DNA of 64,000 nucleotides from Tritrichomonas foetus (GCA_001839685.1 MLAK01000547.1:1-64000); one strand, 5' to 3'; positions 1 through 10,885 are shown, numbered from the stretch's first letter. Numbers and translations are program-made. The notes: generated from the sequence alone by a model not told the origin.

Positions 1-84
1 GATTTCAAAAAGTTTTATTATTTTCAGGAGATACCAAAATCACTTCTTACTATTACTAACTGATATTCCCAATTAATCAAAGTA

Positions 85-963
85 ATGGACAATTATTTCA
101 GTAATATTGACTCAATCAAAATATTAGAAATATTTGGTGATTATTATCCGATCTTGTCTTCATTTTATGATATTGGAATATTTTCACTTAAAGATGTCAT
201 CCACTTCAGTGTTTTGAATATAAAACCATTTATTTATTTCTTTAATGAAATTACCAGAATAAGAAACAAGACAGAAGATAGGCACGACTCAGAACAATTG
301 TCGAAATATGAAAAGAAGTTATATAATGCAAGAGTTGAAATGATTAGTCCAGATGATCTCAATTTTATGGAAAAAATCTCAAAAGAAAAATATTTTGACT
401 ATATTAATGATTGTCAAAATATGTCCAAACTGGCCCAAATCATTCGTTCAGATCGATTACTGAAATTTGTAAAATATATCAGCATGAAAAATATAAATTA
501 CAATGCAAAATTGAATTATTCAATATTAGAAGCAAATAGTTTAACAAACAATAAAGAAAAGATGCCAGAACTTGTTGAATATGCTGCATATTGTGGATCA
601 CATAAAATTTTCACGTACCTTCTCGAGAAATTAATTAAAAAGGGTTCTGTTCCTAATACATTAAGTGATTATGCATGTGCAGGAGGACACTTAAAAATTG
701 TAAAACTCCTGAACTATTATCGATTTGATTTTGGTGAATCCTGCATTCACAATGCAATCGAATATCAGCAGAATGAAGTTTTAGATTATCTAATCAAAGA
801 AAAACATATGGAAATTACTTTGTTTTCAAAAATGTTTTGTATTCAATCAATGAATTTACTTGAGTTTCTTAATTTGGTCAAACAAAATGATATTAATGAT
901 GATTTAAAAAGGAGATGTATCAGAAAAACTGCTACATTGTATGGAATCTCAGAAATACGTTAA
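85..963 (+). CDS. Divergent ankyrin-repeat protein (DUF3447-like, trichomonad type)
   Basis: 292 residues; the frame is closed by an in-frame TGA just upstream (61-63), so the ATG at 85 is secure. The N-terminal half (about 1-150) is helical and unrecognised. The C-terminal half carries degenerate ankyrin-like units, for example LVEYAAYCGSHKIFTYLLEK (about 162-181), then a unit with ACAGGHLKIVKLL and one ending NEVLDYLI. This layout matches the very large DUF3447/ankyrin family of trichomonads, whose members are generally protein-interaction scaffolds of unknown partner. It has fewer units than many relatives. The stop codon is followed by A, giving TAAA, the tetranucleotide proposed as the trichomonad polyadenylation signal. 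No specific function can be given. Confidence 0.75.
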   Translation: MDNYFSNIDSIKILEIFGDYYPILSSFYDIGIFSLKDVIHFSVLNIKPFIYFFNEITRIRNKTEDRHDSEQLSKYEKKLYNARVEMISPDDLNFMEKISKEKYFDYINDCQNMSKLAQIIRSDRLLKFVKYISMKNINYNAKLNYSILEANSLTNNKEKMPELVEYAAYCGSHKIFTYLLEKLIKKGSVPNTLSDYACAGGHLKIVKLLNYYRFDFGESCIHNAIEYQQNEVLDYLIKEKHMEITLFSKMFCIQSMNLLEFLNLVKQNDINDDLKRRCIRKTATLYGISEIR

Positions 964-1282
964 ATTTGTGATTAATTAAGGATTCAAAATAATTATCTGA
1001 ATAATAAAATAAAGATAGAAATATTTCAAATATTTATTACTTTTTTTTTTATATATACAACGTATTTGTTGGTGTTATTTGATATGCCGTGATTGCAGAA
1101 TGCATTGTTAAGCATATAAAAATAATATGTTGTGAATGACATAAATGACAATGAAGACGAATTCATTGAAAATCTAATGGCCAAATATTTTCAGAAAATC
1201 AAAATATGTCAGTAATTTTTGAGAGAATATTATTTATGTCGGCATTCAGATTTCTTCGACTTCTTTTTGGTCTCATTCTTTC
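964..1282. other. Intergenic spacer, 319 bp
   Basis: No coding frame or RNA gene is visible. It contains T/A homopolymer tracts and ends in the putative initiator of the next gene. Confidence 0.6.
1273..1279 (+). promoter_or_regulatory. Putative initiator (Inr) of the BTB-like gene
   Basis: TCATTCT lies 4 nt before the ATG at 1283. It fits the trichomonad Inr consensus TCA+1(Py)T(Py)(Py) and would give a very short 5' UTR, as is usual in Trichomonas. Confidence 0.45.
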
Positions 1283-2047
1283 ATGAAGACAACCAAATTT
1301 TCGTTCAAAACCAATGCATCAGATCTCAATTTCGACTTTGTATTCATCGTTGGCGACTTAACTTATCAAGTTAACAAATATATCGCTTATTCGCAATGCT
1401 CCAGTGTCAGAAATCAATTTTTATGTGATGCTTCGTGTTCATCATATAGAATAGAATTGAGTGACCCAAGCCATTCTTTCCAATTCGTGATTGATCTTCT
1501 CCAGGATCCAGATTTGGGTTTTCATGAGCTGGTTAAAGACTATGAATCGCTTGACATCAACTTTTTGAGACTCGTTGCGGTCGATCTCCAATTCAATCGC
1601 TTAACAGAAATGATTTCACCGGTTATTATTTCAAATTTAAATAATTTGATATCGTTAAACAATTTGGAATCCTTTAGAAACATCTATGACTATTCACCAG
1701 AAAGCTACATCCAAATTTGTCAGCCTGAGTTGAATTACATCTCTCAAAATTTTTCGGAATTTTCGAATGAATTCGAAAGGTTGAGCAAACTCCCGGTTGA
1801 AGCTCTAGATTCAATATTAATGGATCCTGATTTGAATGCAGATGATAATACTATTCTCAAGTTTGTTTTTCAAGCAACAAAAGCAAACAGTGGAAATAAT
1901 TCATATTTTGCACTTTTTGCGCATGTCCTCTATGACAACATTGAAACTGATAAAGCCAAAACCTTCTTTCAATATATAAAAGGTCATGAAATTAGTGGAG
2001 CCCTTTGGCTTTCAATAACAAGAAGATTAAAATGTGATGTAATTTAA
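1283..2047 (+). CDS. BTB/POZ-like protein, trichomonad type
   Basis: 254 residues. Residues about 15-75 look like a divergent BTB core: a hydrophobic strand FDFVFIVGDLTYQV, a helix, then a strand with RIELSDPSHSFQFVIDLL. Residues about 165-200 (PVEALDSILMDPDLNADDNT) resemble the start of a BACK-like helical region, and the C-terminus ISGALWLSITRRLK has the form seen at the end of that module in trichomonad relatives. Many relatives continue further, so this may be a short version. BTB proteins usually dimerise and often recruit cullin-3, but no adaptor role can be shown here. The ATG is supported by an Inr-like TCATTCT immediately upstream. Confidence 0.6.
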   Translation: MKTTKFSFKTNASDLNFDFVFIVGDLTYQVNKYIAYSQCSSVRNQFLCDASCSSYRIELSDPSHSFQFVIDLLQDPDLGFHELVKDYESLDINFLRLVAVDLQFNRLTEMISPVIISNLNNLISLNNLESFRNIYDYSPESYIQICQPELNYISQNFSEFSNEFERLSKLPVEALDSILMDPDLNADDNTILKFVFQATKANSGNNSYFALFAHVLYDNIETDKAKTFFQYIKGHEISGALWLSITRRLKCDVI

Positions 2048-2699
2048 CTAAATATATAATAACAAACATTTTTTTGTGTTTTTATATTTCTTTCATTTCC
2101 AAATCATTTTAATTTGTTTTTATATTTTGTTGTTTTGTTTGATTCCATATGAATCATTTGTCATGAATTACCAAAAATATATCAATATTCATTAAAGCTA
2201 TGCTGTGAGATTTCGTTCCTGAAAAAAGAGATGAAACAAAGATTCATTTGGATCCTATTTTTTTACAATGAAATGTTGAGATCCTCTTCTTTGATGGCGC
2301 ATCTAATATATGCATGTTTGCATGGGAAATGGAAACAAAAATGTTGGAAAGAATAGTAATTAATAAGTAAGAATCCAATGTACAACATTATCATAAAAAT
2401 ATTGATTAATTTTGAGTTTAAAACTTCACTGAAGCATATAAAGTCATTATCGAAAAACTATGGATTGCATTCTGGTATTCTATTTTGTGATATTGTTCTG
2501 ACGATTGTAAAATGGTAAAGATTCAATCAGATAAAGTGAATTCAAATTTATTAAAATGCAAAACATTTAAAAAGATAGAATACATTACGAAAGAAACTCG
2601 TGTTTATTTATTGTCTAACAAAAAATTCAATTCAGATATTCCAAGTTTCTTTAAATGTAAAATAAAACATAACACTTAAGTTATGTAGTATTCTTTATC
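2048..2699. other. Intergenic region between converging genes, 652 bp
   Basis: AT-rich, with no supported gene; it lies between the 3' ends of the BTB-like gene and the small UBR-box gene. Confidence 0.6.
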
Positions 2700-3215
2700 T
2701 CAATGCATATGACTATGTAAAATCATTCCATAACCAACTTGAGTAATAAACGTTAATTCAGAATTATCATGAGGTATAAGTTCATTTTTGTCATTTTCTT
2801 GGATATTTGGGAGAACTATTGTTTTCTTTTTCTCGAGATTATTTTGAATTGGGTTATTTTTTACATCTAATTCTTTCTTTGGAATAGCTATTTTACCTTG
2901 TAAAGATGTTATTGTATTAGATGATGACGATTTTCCAGATTTTTTGCATAATTTGCATTTCTGTTTTCCATCACCTGCACCACAGTCGCAAAAAAAATTG
3001 CCAATTCCCATTCTAACTAAATTGTGACCAATATGGCATGTTTTTGCACATTCGCTACAGCATCCACGTGTTTGATCATTTGGCCAGCATGTTTCACATC
3101 TCCACCAAAATTGTGATCCATAGTTCTTTCCTGTCTGATTAAATGTACATTTTCCTGGTATTATTTTTACTCTTGGATAATTGGTAAAATTATTTTTCAC
3201 ATCATTTCGTATCAT
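2700..3215 (-). CDS. Small stand-alone UBR-box zinc-finger protein
   Basis: 171 residues. Residues about 23-95 form a UBR box, the zinc fold that reads N-degrons in N-recognins: C23, then a WWRCETC pair, CCSECAKTCHIGHNL with its Cys/His ligands, and FFCDCGAGDGKQKCKLCKK. Nearly all expected Cys/His ligands are present. The rest (about 96-171) is Lys/Asn/Ser-rich and probably disordered. There is no RING, HECT or other catalytic domain, so on its own it is not a ubiquitin ligase; it could be an adaptor, a competitor for substrates, or a relic of a larger gene. An Inr-like TCATTAT sits 11 nt upstream of the ATG (plus-strand 3226-3232). The UBR assignment is firm, the role is not known. Confidence 0.8.
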   Translation of the reverse strand: MIRNDVKNNFTNYPRVKIIPGKCTFNQTGKNYGSQFWWRCETCWPNDQTRGCCSECAKTCHIGHNLVRMGIGNFFCDCGAGDGKQKCKLCKKSGKSSSSNTITSLQGKIAIPKKELDVKNNPIQNNLEKKKTIVLPNIQENDKNELIPHDNSELTFITQVGYGMILHSHMH

Positions 3216-3225
3216 TTCGTTTCAA

Positions 3226-3232
3226 ATAATGA
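3226..3232 (-). promoter_or_regulatory. Putative Inr of the small UBR-box gene
   Basis: On the minus strand TCATTAT precedes the start codon by 10-16 nt and matches the trichomonad initiator. Confidence 0.4.
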
Positions 3233-3299
3233 TGTGATGTCAAATTAAAAAATTTTCAACATAATAACGATTTTTTGGTAGCATTCAAATAATTGAGCT

Positions 3300-3310
3300 A
3301 TTATTTGGCC
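3300..3310 (-). promoter_or_regulatory. GGCCAAATAAT upstream element
   Basis: On the minus strand GGCCAAATAAT lies about 85 nt upstream of the small UBR-box gene. Similar GRCCAAAT boxes occur upstream of the CK1, CEP164, 640-aa coiled-coil, RNF213-like and 273-aa coiled-coil genes. Functional meaning is inferred only from recurrence. Confidence 0.3.
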
Positions 3311-6300
3311 TTTAATATCGATGTATTGACTGTGCATGAATGGAAGGTAATACAAAACAATAGATGAAAAACCTTTAATCTGAAATGTAGTAGAATTTTC
3401 TATTACCAAAAAAAAAAAAAACTCATATTTTGATTGGAATCTGAATCTCGAATGATGGGGGAAATTTGAATGGGAAATAGGCGTTTTTGTGTTTCAATGA
3501 TAATATTTATTTTTTTAGATGTTATTTTTATCGCATAGAGTTGTGTTCTGCTAAAATTCCATAATATCAACGTAATTATTCGATTCAATTAAAATAATTA
3601 GGATTATTTTACTTAGATTTATGGATTGCCGATTTATAGAAAAACACAACTACAATAATTATTATCATTGTGTCAATGAAGTGAATCAGGTTTGTTGAAA
3701 ATAATACTATTAATAGTAAAAGATGGAAAAATAAATAAATTAGAAGGAGAAAGTGAATAATCAGTAATCGAAATACAATAATGATTTCGACAGTTATGAT
3801 ACTTTTTTCCAGGAAAAACAAAATCAATTTTTAAATCCAAAAACAAATATGAGAATATTTAAAGGGCAAGCATTCACGGGGAAAAAAAAGAAAAATGACC
3901 ATCTCTCAGAAAACTTTTTCTTTATACTGAGAAAAGCAAAAATAAAATATAAAAGAAACCATTACGTTACGAGAAATATGAAATGCATTCGTCATGTGTT
4001 ACATCTAAATGTTCATCATTTTGATAACATTTTATATGATCGTGTTTTGAAAGAAAAATTCAATATATTTTTGAATTTTATATACTCAGAATTTTTCCTG
4101 CATATTGAAAAGATCATGAGTTTTTTTCTGAAGAACAACCAAATTTTGAAAGCCTTTTTTCAGGTAGATTTATCACAATTGAAGGGTGATTTTTCTGAAC
4201 AAAAAGGATTGATGGATATTTGGAAAGTGAAAGAATAAGTTATAAAAATTGAATAAATTTTAGTGGTTTAATATTATCATTATCAATACTAATGGAACAC
4301 GATTGAAAGATCTGAAATTACAATCTGATATAGTCTATGATAATTCAGATTTTGGTCCTTTATTGGATTATCCATATGAGAAAAAGAAATGATTCAAAAA
4401 TAAAAAAGCTTTTGAATAATCATATTGAATTGTCTCAATGTATTAAATTGAATTTTTGATTGTTTTCAAAAAATTGATTGAACGAAAGGATACTGAAAAA
4501 TGGTCGAAATTCCATCATTGTTCAACCAAAATATAAATAGTGGAAGTTATCGGTCATCGAATAAATTCAAAGAATTGGTCCAACTTGATAAATTTCAAAT
4601 ATCTAGCGTTAGATTTGTGACTTTTCTAAACAATCATAAATTGAAAGTGTTTTTTATTTTTGAGGAAAAAATAAAAAAATTGAAATTGAAATCTTTCGTC
4701 GTTTTGTAAGTAATTGAAACTATAGAAAATTTCAAAGAACATGACTTATCTCCTGTCAAGATAATCACTTATGAATGAAGGGGAAAAAATAAATATTGTA
4801 TATTTATGGACATATAAAATAGATTCTTTCTCTGAAAAGAATCGCATTACACAATTCTTATCTAAAAAAAAAAAATCGCCAAAAAAATTATGGTCGATAT
4901 AATGAATATATTTAATTTTATATCAAAAAAAAGTAAATTATTATCAGCATCAATCACCAAAAATCACTTTTTTCAAATAAAGCAATTATTAATTCCTTTT
5001 AGAATTAGACATATCAATATTAGACATAATGTCATCATAAAAAAACAACATTAATACGAATCAAGCTATCATATGTCTCTGTTCTATGAAAGAAAAAAAG
5101 ATAATTCGATTGTAGAAATTGATAAAAAATAAATTTTCTTTTGATAGGAGATTGTTTTTTGAATACCTTTTTATAAATTTTTATGAATAATTATTTCAAT
5201 ATATTCAAAAAAAAGTGGTCGATATTTTTCAATGATATCTTTGATCGATATGCATTCAAAATATAAGACTTTTGAATACAATCTCGAAAGAACTCACCAA
5301 TTTCCCAACCATTCATCGAACAGTTATAATTGATCTGTAGAGTGTGATCCATTTTTTTTGAAAATATAAACAATACAAGGGTTCGACCATAGGCTCATTT
5401 ATTTGATAAAAAAAAAAAAATATTTTTATTTGGATGAGAATAAACTTTCTTTTCTAAATTCAAATAAAGTGCAATATCAACATTGATTTCAAAGATATCA
5501 AACATGAGAAATTCATGAAATATGATTTTAATCATGAAAAAAATATAAAACGAAAAGAAAAAAATGCTTCTTTTATAAAATTATTTTTTTAATAATGATG
5601 CAATGCTATCAAGAGAAATTTTCTGAAAAAAATGAAATTAATTCGTTATAGTGAGTGAATTTCTGGATTAATTCATGGAAAAATATAAATATTTTCCTAA
5701 TTAATAACTTACAATATATTTTTCCACAATTTAATCAATAAAATATCTGAAATGCGAAAAACTTGAGATTCACTGCTGAATTATGAAATTTTGAATAGGA
5801 ATATAATTAACCATCATTCCATTTTCGAATGCAAAATTTTTTGAACAAAAAATCGCCGATTTGTTTTATTATCTTTCATTTCCGAAAAAAACTGTGAATA
5901 TGATTTACAATGATTTAATCAATCAAAAACCAGCAACATTTTTGATAAAATTTTGAACATTAATTATATTCGTCAAATCTTGAATGTTTTTTCTGTTTTT
6001 GATTTTCTTTAAATAAATGGAACATACAAATTATAATCCAATTGTTTGACATTTTCGTCCTAATGTCAATTTTCTTTTTTTCACCATTTCTGGAAAATCA
6101 AGATAAACGGATTAACTTGATGATTACATTCAATAACTTTTATCAGATTTATGTTTCACAAATCTATTCATTAATTCGTTAATTTTTGTGCACAATTCTC
6201 GAATTTGAAATGAAACGAAATTAATGGTAGTGCCATTCGAACATAAAATCATTTGAGTGTGGAAATTATTCAAATTATCATCACTCCGATTAAACAACGT

Positions 6301-7287
6301 TAAAGATGTACTCAATCCTTCAAACTTAAAACCTGTGATTTTTTTTCACCAGATATTCATCGATCCTCTCAAATTTCAGAGTGTTATTTTTAACAACATC
6401 AAATATTTTTCCATTAACATTCATTTTTTCCAATGTGCTTCGATTTTCCACACCTAACATTGTCTGGGTAAACTTTACATCAAATAACATTCATAAGTAG
6501 TGGATGATTCAAGAATATTGACGTTTCACTACGTTACATGATCAATCTTTTTTCCAAATTATTTCAATAATTTCAATATATTTTCAAAAATTCACATCTA
6601 TCAAAAATGAAAGAAAAAACGTAAAAGAACTTTATCTCTGTCATTCATGATCTATTCCTGAATATACTAGTTCATCCTATGGTACTTTTCATGCTGCAAA
6701 TAAATTCATCTTGGTGTATCTTATTTAAGATATATGAACAAATTATTCGTGGCTCAATAGATCTAACGAAAAATAAAGTTCACTTTTTGACTAAAACTAT
6801 TTTATCTGAATTATGGACATCATTTAATTTTGCATAAATATTAAAGATTCCTCAAACAAATTGCAAGAAATGATTGAATCATAAAACTCAGAAAATAGAT
6901 TGAAATAGGAGGGGAATCTTCATATAATTAAATTGGGATTCGTTGAGCCAAATGAGATTATTCTGTCCCATCATGGTAAAAAAATATCGGGATTAGTTCA
7001 GAAATGTAAAACTAAATTCAATTAATTTTATCATAATATCAATATTGATTCATTAATGAACCAATTTTTCTACGAACCAATCCATTTGAATTTATTTTTT
7101 ATTGCTTTGGTAATTGAAAGCATTGAATAATTTTATTTCAAATTATGAAAGAATTTCTGATGTCGTAAACAATACTCTAAAATTTAGGCACTTTAATATA
7201 AAAATAAATTTATATTTCTTGAGAAATTTATTTAAGAAACTATTCAAAAATATTGAAAATAATTGTGAGTTTCCTTTATTTCGGAAA
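3311..7287. other. Gene-poor region, about 4 kb
   Basis: Very AT-rich, rich in A and T homopolymers. The longest frame (3849-4238, plus) is 129 codons, with the Lys/Phe/Ile/Asn/His-rich composition expected of translated AT-rich noncoding DNA and no domain. No tRNA, rRNA or transposon was recognised. Promoter-like sequence for the following gene is at its right end. Confidence 0.6.
7273..7277 (+). promoter_or_regulatory. CCTTT (M5-like) element before the IBD gene
   Basis: CCTTT lies 11-15 nt upstream of the ATG at 7288. A CCTTT motif spanning the transcription start is one of the core promoter types described for Trichomonas vaginalis. Confidence 0.35.
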
Positions 7288-8370
7288 ATGGATCTCTTTG
7301 ATGACCCTTTTGCGGATGACTCGAACTTCTTTAATATGAAACTTTTCATGAGCGATGACGACGATTACCAACAATCACAGACCAATAAATTTAAAGACCA
7401 TCCAAGCCAAACATGTTCCAACAAAACCTATAAAATCAGCCATCAAAACGCTCTATCAAACAGCTGCATCAATAGTTTGCGCATTCAGAGTAATTTAATT
7501 CTACCAAATATCCCATCCTCTTCATTTTCACGCATTCAGGATATTCGCAATCCTGAAAAAATTAATTCCAATAAAACAAACGACGAACCAGATGGCGCAT
7601 ATCCTGATAGGAAAGCAGTCGATATTAATCAGAATAAAACATGCATGAAAAATGATGTGAAAGTCACGCAATGTGATTTGAAAAATGATGATGAAAAACA
7701 AAATGTTCAAAAAACTGATTTTAATAAAGACCACATAAAAACCATTTGTAGAGGAGAATTGAAAAAGACTAATAGTTGTGATGTCAAAATCGATTATCGC
7801 AGTAGAATTTCAAGCGATGTGAAAAGCAACACCACCAAAGAAACCAATGAGACTAAAGACGATGAAGATGACAACTTGTTTAAAATGGTACTAAGTAATC
7901 CATTCTTCAGAATAAATCCTGTAAAATTAGGGTTTATACCAACATCGTTTTGGACTGATAATGATGTATCATTTGGAGATATTGTGAAAATCTTTTTCAG
8001 ACGAAAAAATAACTCCAAATGTCGATTTCCACACAAACTCTATAATGCCCTTGTTTTGAGCACTTTGAATCCAAGATTATTTAATCTTGTTGGAGCAAAG
8101 TGGGTTGATAATATTACAATTTTAATCAGCCGGAAGAGATTTGCCAGGTTATTAGGAATCCGAGCAATTGAAGGCTCTTTATTTCATCAGCAAGGTAATT
8201 TTCCTTCGCATGGATTTGTGGAAATCGACCCAATGATAGTGAAAAATAAATATCCAAATTTTGATTTCGGTGAAAACCGATTGATATCGCACAGTGGAGG
8301 TGTTTTTGTTTTTGGATGCACTGAAAATGACATAGATACTTGTAAATGGAATCATGCAAATCAAAAATGA
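7288..8370 (+). CDS. Initiator-binding-domain (IBD) protein, IBP39-like
   Basis: 360 residues from the ATG at 7288; the frame is open further upstream but has no earlier convincing ATG. Residues 1-200 are acidic and Asp/Asn/Lys/Ser-rich low complexity (starts MDLFDDPFADDS). Residues about 205-325 match the trichomonad IBD fold: PTSFWTDNDVSFGDIVKIFF, RRKNNSKCRFPHKLYNAL, then VGAKWV, a GRLLG-like ARLLGIRAIEG, LFHQQGNFPSHGFVEI. In T. vaginalis IBP39 this winged-helix domain binds the Inr element, the main core promoter motif. Here it sits near the C-terminus rather than at the N-terminus, and no IBP39-type C-domain follows. Likely a nuclear DNA-binding protein; whether it recognises the same Inr sequence is not known. 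Confidence 0.7.
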   Translation: MDLFDDPFADDSNFFNMKLFMSDDDDYQQSQTNKFKDHPSQTCSNKTYKISHQNALSNSCINSLRIQSNLILPNIPSSSFSRIQDIRNPEKINSNKTNDEPDGAYPDRKAVDINQNKTCMKNDVKVTQCDLKNDDEKQNVQKTDFNKDHIKTICRGELKKTNSCDVKIDYRSRISSDVKSNTTKETNETKDDEDDNLFKMVLSNPFFRINPVKLGFIPTSFWTDNDVSFGDIVKIFFRRKNNSKCRFPHKLYNALVLSTLNPRLFNLVGAKWVDNITILISRKRFARLLGIRAIEGSLFHQQGNFPSHGFVEIDPMIVKNKYPNFDFGENRLISHSGGVFVFGCTENDIDTCKWNHANQK

Positions 8371-9842
8371 TGAACCTTTTCTCCAAATATTTTTTGATTT
8401 ATTAGTTTTCATGGTATGAAAAGAACCAATTTGTAAAAAGTTTGGTAAGGGCCATGAATATATCAATATACTTACGAAAAGTGAATTATTTAGTTGTAAT
8501 ACATGTTGACAACTAACGGCTTGTTAAGCAAATCAATCACGATTTATAATATACATGAACAATGATTGAGTATCGTTTCTTGTTCGAAGAAATATGAAAA
8601 TATTTTTATTGTTATTAAAAACTCTTTCACTAGCTCAAAGATAAGTTTTTTATTCTTATTTTCTCCTTTCTTTTTATTATTGGATTTATATCACATGCGC
8701 ATCTTCATTTTTAACTGGATTGGCCGAGAATGAATATCATTTTATTATGATGATGATTTTCTTCATGTTTCCTTTTCGATTGTCATCGTATTTTTAAATA
8801 TTTCCTCATCAATGAAGGCCAACTATTCAAATGATTCCTATTAAAGGGAGATTAAAATTCATTTTTTAAAAAAATGAAAGGTGAATCTACTGGAAAATAA
8901 AATATTCCTTGTTAATTTGATGAAAGAAAACTATAATTTAAAACATTTAACTATTTATTTTACATGATATCAAGAAATGTCTTTTGTCAATTTTTTTAAT
9001 CAAACTCAGTTAAAGCGAGTATTCAGAAATAGCTTTATCTAGTTGACATGCCTCCACCATTAGGTTATAGCTTAATGATTACATCAGGAGAATATCAACT
9101 GGTATACCAGAACGCTATATCAAAAAAAATAGAAAATTCTGGTTATGAATATTTTGACATCAATTTACGCTTCGAAATGAATCAAAAAATACCTAAGTGC
9201 TTATTTTTAGCCTAATTTTGGAAGTAATTTGATGATTAACTTATGAGGCAATTTACAGAATATTTTGGTGAGAGTTGTATTTTATTTACAGAATAATCTG
9301 AAAAATAACTAAATCAGCGTCTAAAAAAAAATAAATACTGGGAATTTAATCAAGATTAAAGTTTGTGATTTATTCTCCCATCATTTTAAAATATTTTTTT
9401 TCCTCCTTTTGATATAAAATAAACATCGAAGAATTCTTTTGAATAACGGAGGAGGATTTCTATATTTCGTAAATAATGAATTGAAATTTGTGAAGCACTT
9501 TTCCATCTCAAGCATCTTTCAGTTGATATAAAATTTTTTTTGAATGAAAAATTGAATAATCTCAAGTATTTCTTCATAAAACCGCCGTTTGTTTTATGTT
9601 TTATATCAAAAAGTTTTTCATTTCAATTTTTTCAAAAAAAAGTAGCCAATGTTTACAATTATATTCAAAAGTTCATTAGAATTTAGTAAAATCGAATGAA
9701 GAAAATAGGATTTTTGAGAGATAAAAATTTTATTTGTTCACATTTATGAGAATACAAAATCATACTTTGAGAGATAACCATTGAAAACCAATAATCAAAC
9801 TAAAATTCAAAAAAAAAAAATCCACTAGCGGACGCCATACTA
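8371..9842. other. Intergenic region, 1.47 kb
   Basis: AT-rich. No coding sequence, RNA gene or repeat could be supported. Confidence 0.6.
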
Positions 9843-10634
9843 ATGACAGTCAAGAGCGACAACGATGAATATGACATCATTGATGAAGTCGGATGTGGAA
9901 GATTCGGTAAGGTGGTCAAAGTCCACTCTCGGAAATACGACAGAGTTTTCGCAATTAAACGATCGCCGAAAAATGGATCCAACGTCTATAACGAATCGAT
10001 GTACCACTCCGAAGTGAAATACTTGCCAATGCTGGAGCATAAAAACATAGTCAATGTGTACGATTACTTCGAAGATGGAGAAAATTATAATATCGTTTTA
10101 GAATACTGTGGAGTGAAAACGCTTCATGATCTGATCACTGAAAACGCTGTACTGCCGTTATGCACCATCAAAAAAATCTTCAAAGAGATTCTTGAAGCTA
10201 TCACATATGCGCATTCACAAAACATATCGCATAGAGATTTAAAACCTTGCAATATCTGCATTGACGCAAAAGGAAATGTTAAAATCGTGGATTGGGGATT
10301 TGCAATTCAATCCAAAAATTTGGTGAATTCATTTTGCGGGACTTTCCCATTTGCCGCTCCAGAATGTATTAAAAAAGTTCCGTATAACCCCTGTAAAAGT
10401 GACATGTGGTCAATTGGTGTTTCTTTATATTTGGCAGCATTTGGAAAAAATCCATTTGATGATATTTCAATGAGCATATCAATTTCAAAAGCTTTACAAT
10501 GTGACTATACTATTTCTCCAAATGCTGATAAAATGCTCGTGAATTTGATTCAAGGTTTATTGAAATTAGATCCAGATGCGCGGTTAGACGCAGCAGGAGC
10601 ACTGAGTCACCCATTTTTGATACAAAAGAAATAA
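9843..10634 (+). CDS. Ser/Thr protein kinase (CAMK-like), tail lost by apparent frameshift
   Basis: 263 residues, almost a bare catalytic domain. The glycine loop GCGRFGKV (about 18-25), the lysine in FAIKR, HRDLKPCN with the catalytic Asp, a variant activation motif DWG instead of DFG, and a FAAPE motif with the following DMWSIGV are all visible, so an active enzyme is likely. The protein stops right after the domain at HPFLIQKK. The common ending of this fold is HPFF; one more T in the T5 run at 10614-10618 would give HPFF and continue in another frame to a stop at 10885 (see the next entry), for about 347 residues in total. The short form may therefore be a frameshift or a sequencing error in a homopolymer. 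Substrate and pathway unknown. Confidence 0.85.
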   Translation: MTVKSDNDEYDIIDEVGCGRFGKVVKVHSRKYDRVFAIKRSPKNGSNVYNESMYHSEVKYLPMLEHKNIVNVYDYFEDGENYNIVLEYCGVKTLHDLITENAVLPLCTIKKIFKEILEAITYAHSQNISHRDLKPCNICIDAKGNVKIVDWGFAIQSKNLVNSFCGTFPFAAPECIKKVPYNPCKSDMWSIGVSLYLAAFGKNPFDDISMSISISKALQCDYTISPNADKMLVNLIQGLLKLDPDARLDAAGALSHPFLIQKK

Positions 10635-10885
10635 CTGGATATGGCGTTAAATTATCAGATGCTATGAACAATAAAAACTTGAAGCTAAATTCTATGAGTG
10701 AAAGAATAGTATCATCTTATTTATTTAAAACAGCGCCACCAATGAAAGCGAAGAGAGCATCGATGTTTTTGAATGGATTTCGATTGTCAGTTCCTGGAAC
10801 AGAAATAAAAAAGATGCCGCATGTATACCAATCATTGATATATAAAAAAAATCTTTTGTTGTTTGAAGACCATATATTAGTATAA
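10619..10885 (+). pseudogene. Probable frameshifted C-terminal tail of the preceding kinase
   Basis: This frame (-1 relative to the kinase) is open from inside the kinase C-terminus to a TAA at 10883-10885. It encodes about 88 residues rich in Ser, Lys, Arg and Pro (for example KTAPPMKAKRASMFLNGF), like the basic, phosphorylatable tails that follow trichomonad kinase domains. It overlaps the kinase end, and its only internal ATGs are at 10664 and later. Base composition is less AT-rich than the surrounding spacer, as in real coding sequence. It could instead be a separate 73-residue ORF starting at 10664, but the kinase-tail reading is preferred. Confidence 0.45.

Noticed and set aside
45..62. 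ACTAACTGATATT before the first gene as a trichomonad intron branch/3' splice site
   Set aside because: It lacks the usual adjacent ACACAG acceptor; the coding frame needs no splicing.
3849..4238. 129-codon open frame on the plus strand
   Set aside because: Composition (Lys, Phe, Ile, Asn, His) is what AT-rich noncoding DNA gives; no domain, no signal peptide, no promoter motif at a suitable distance.
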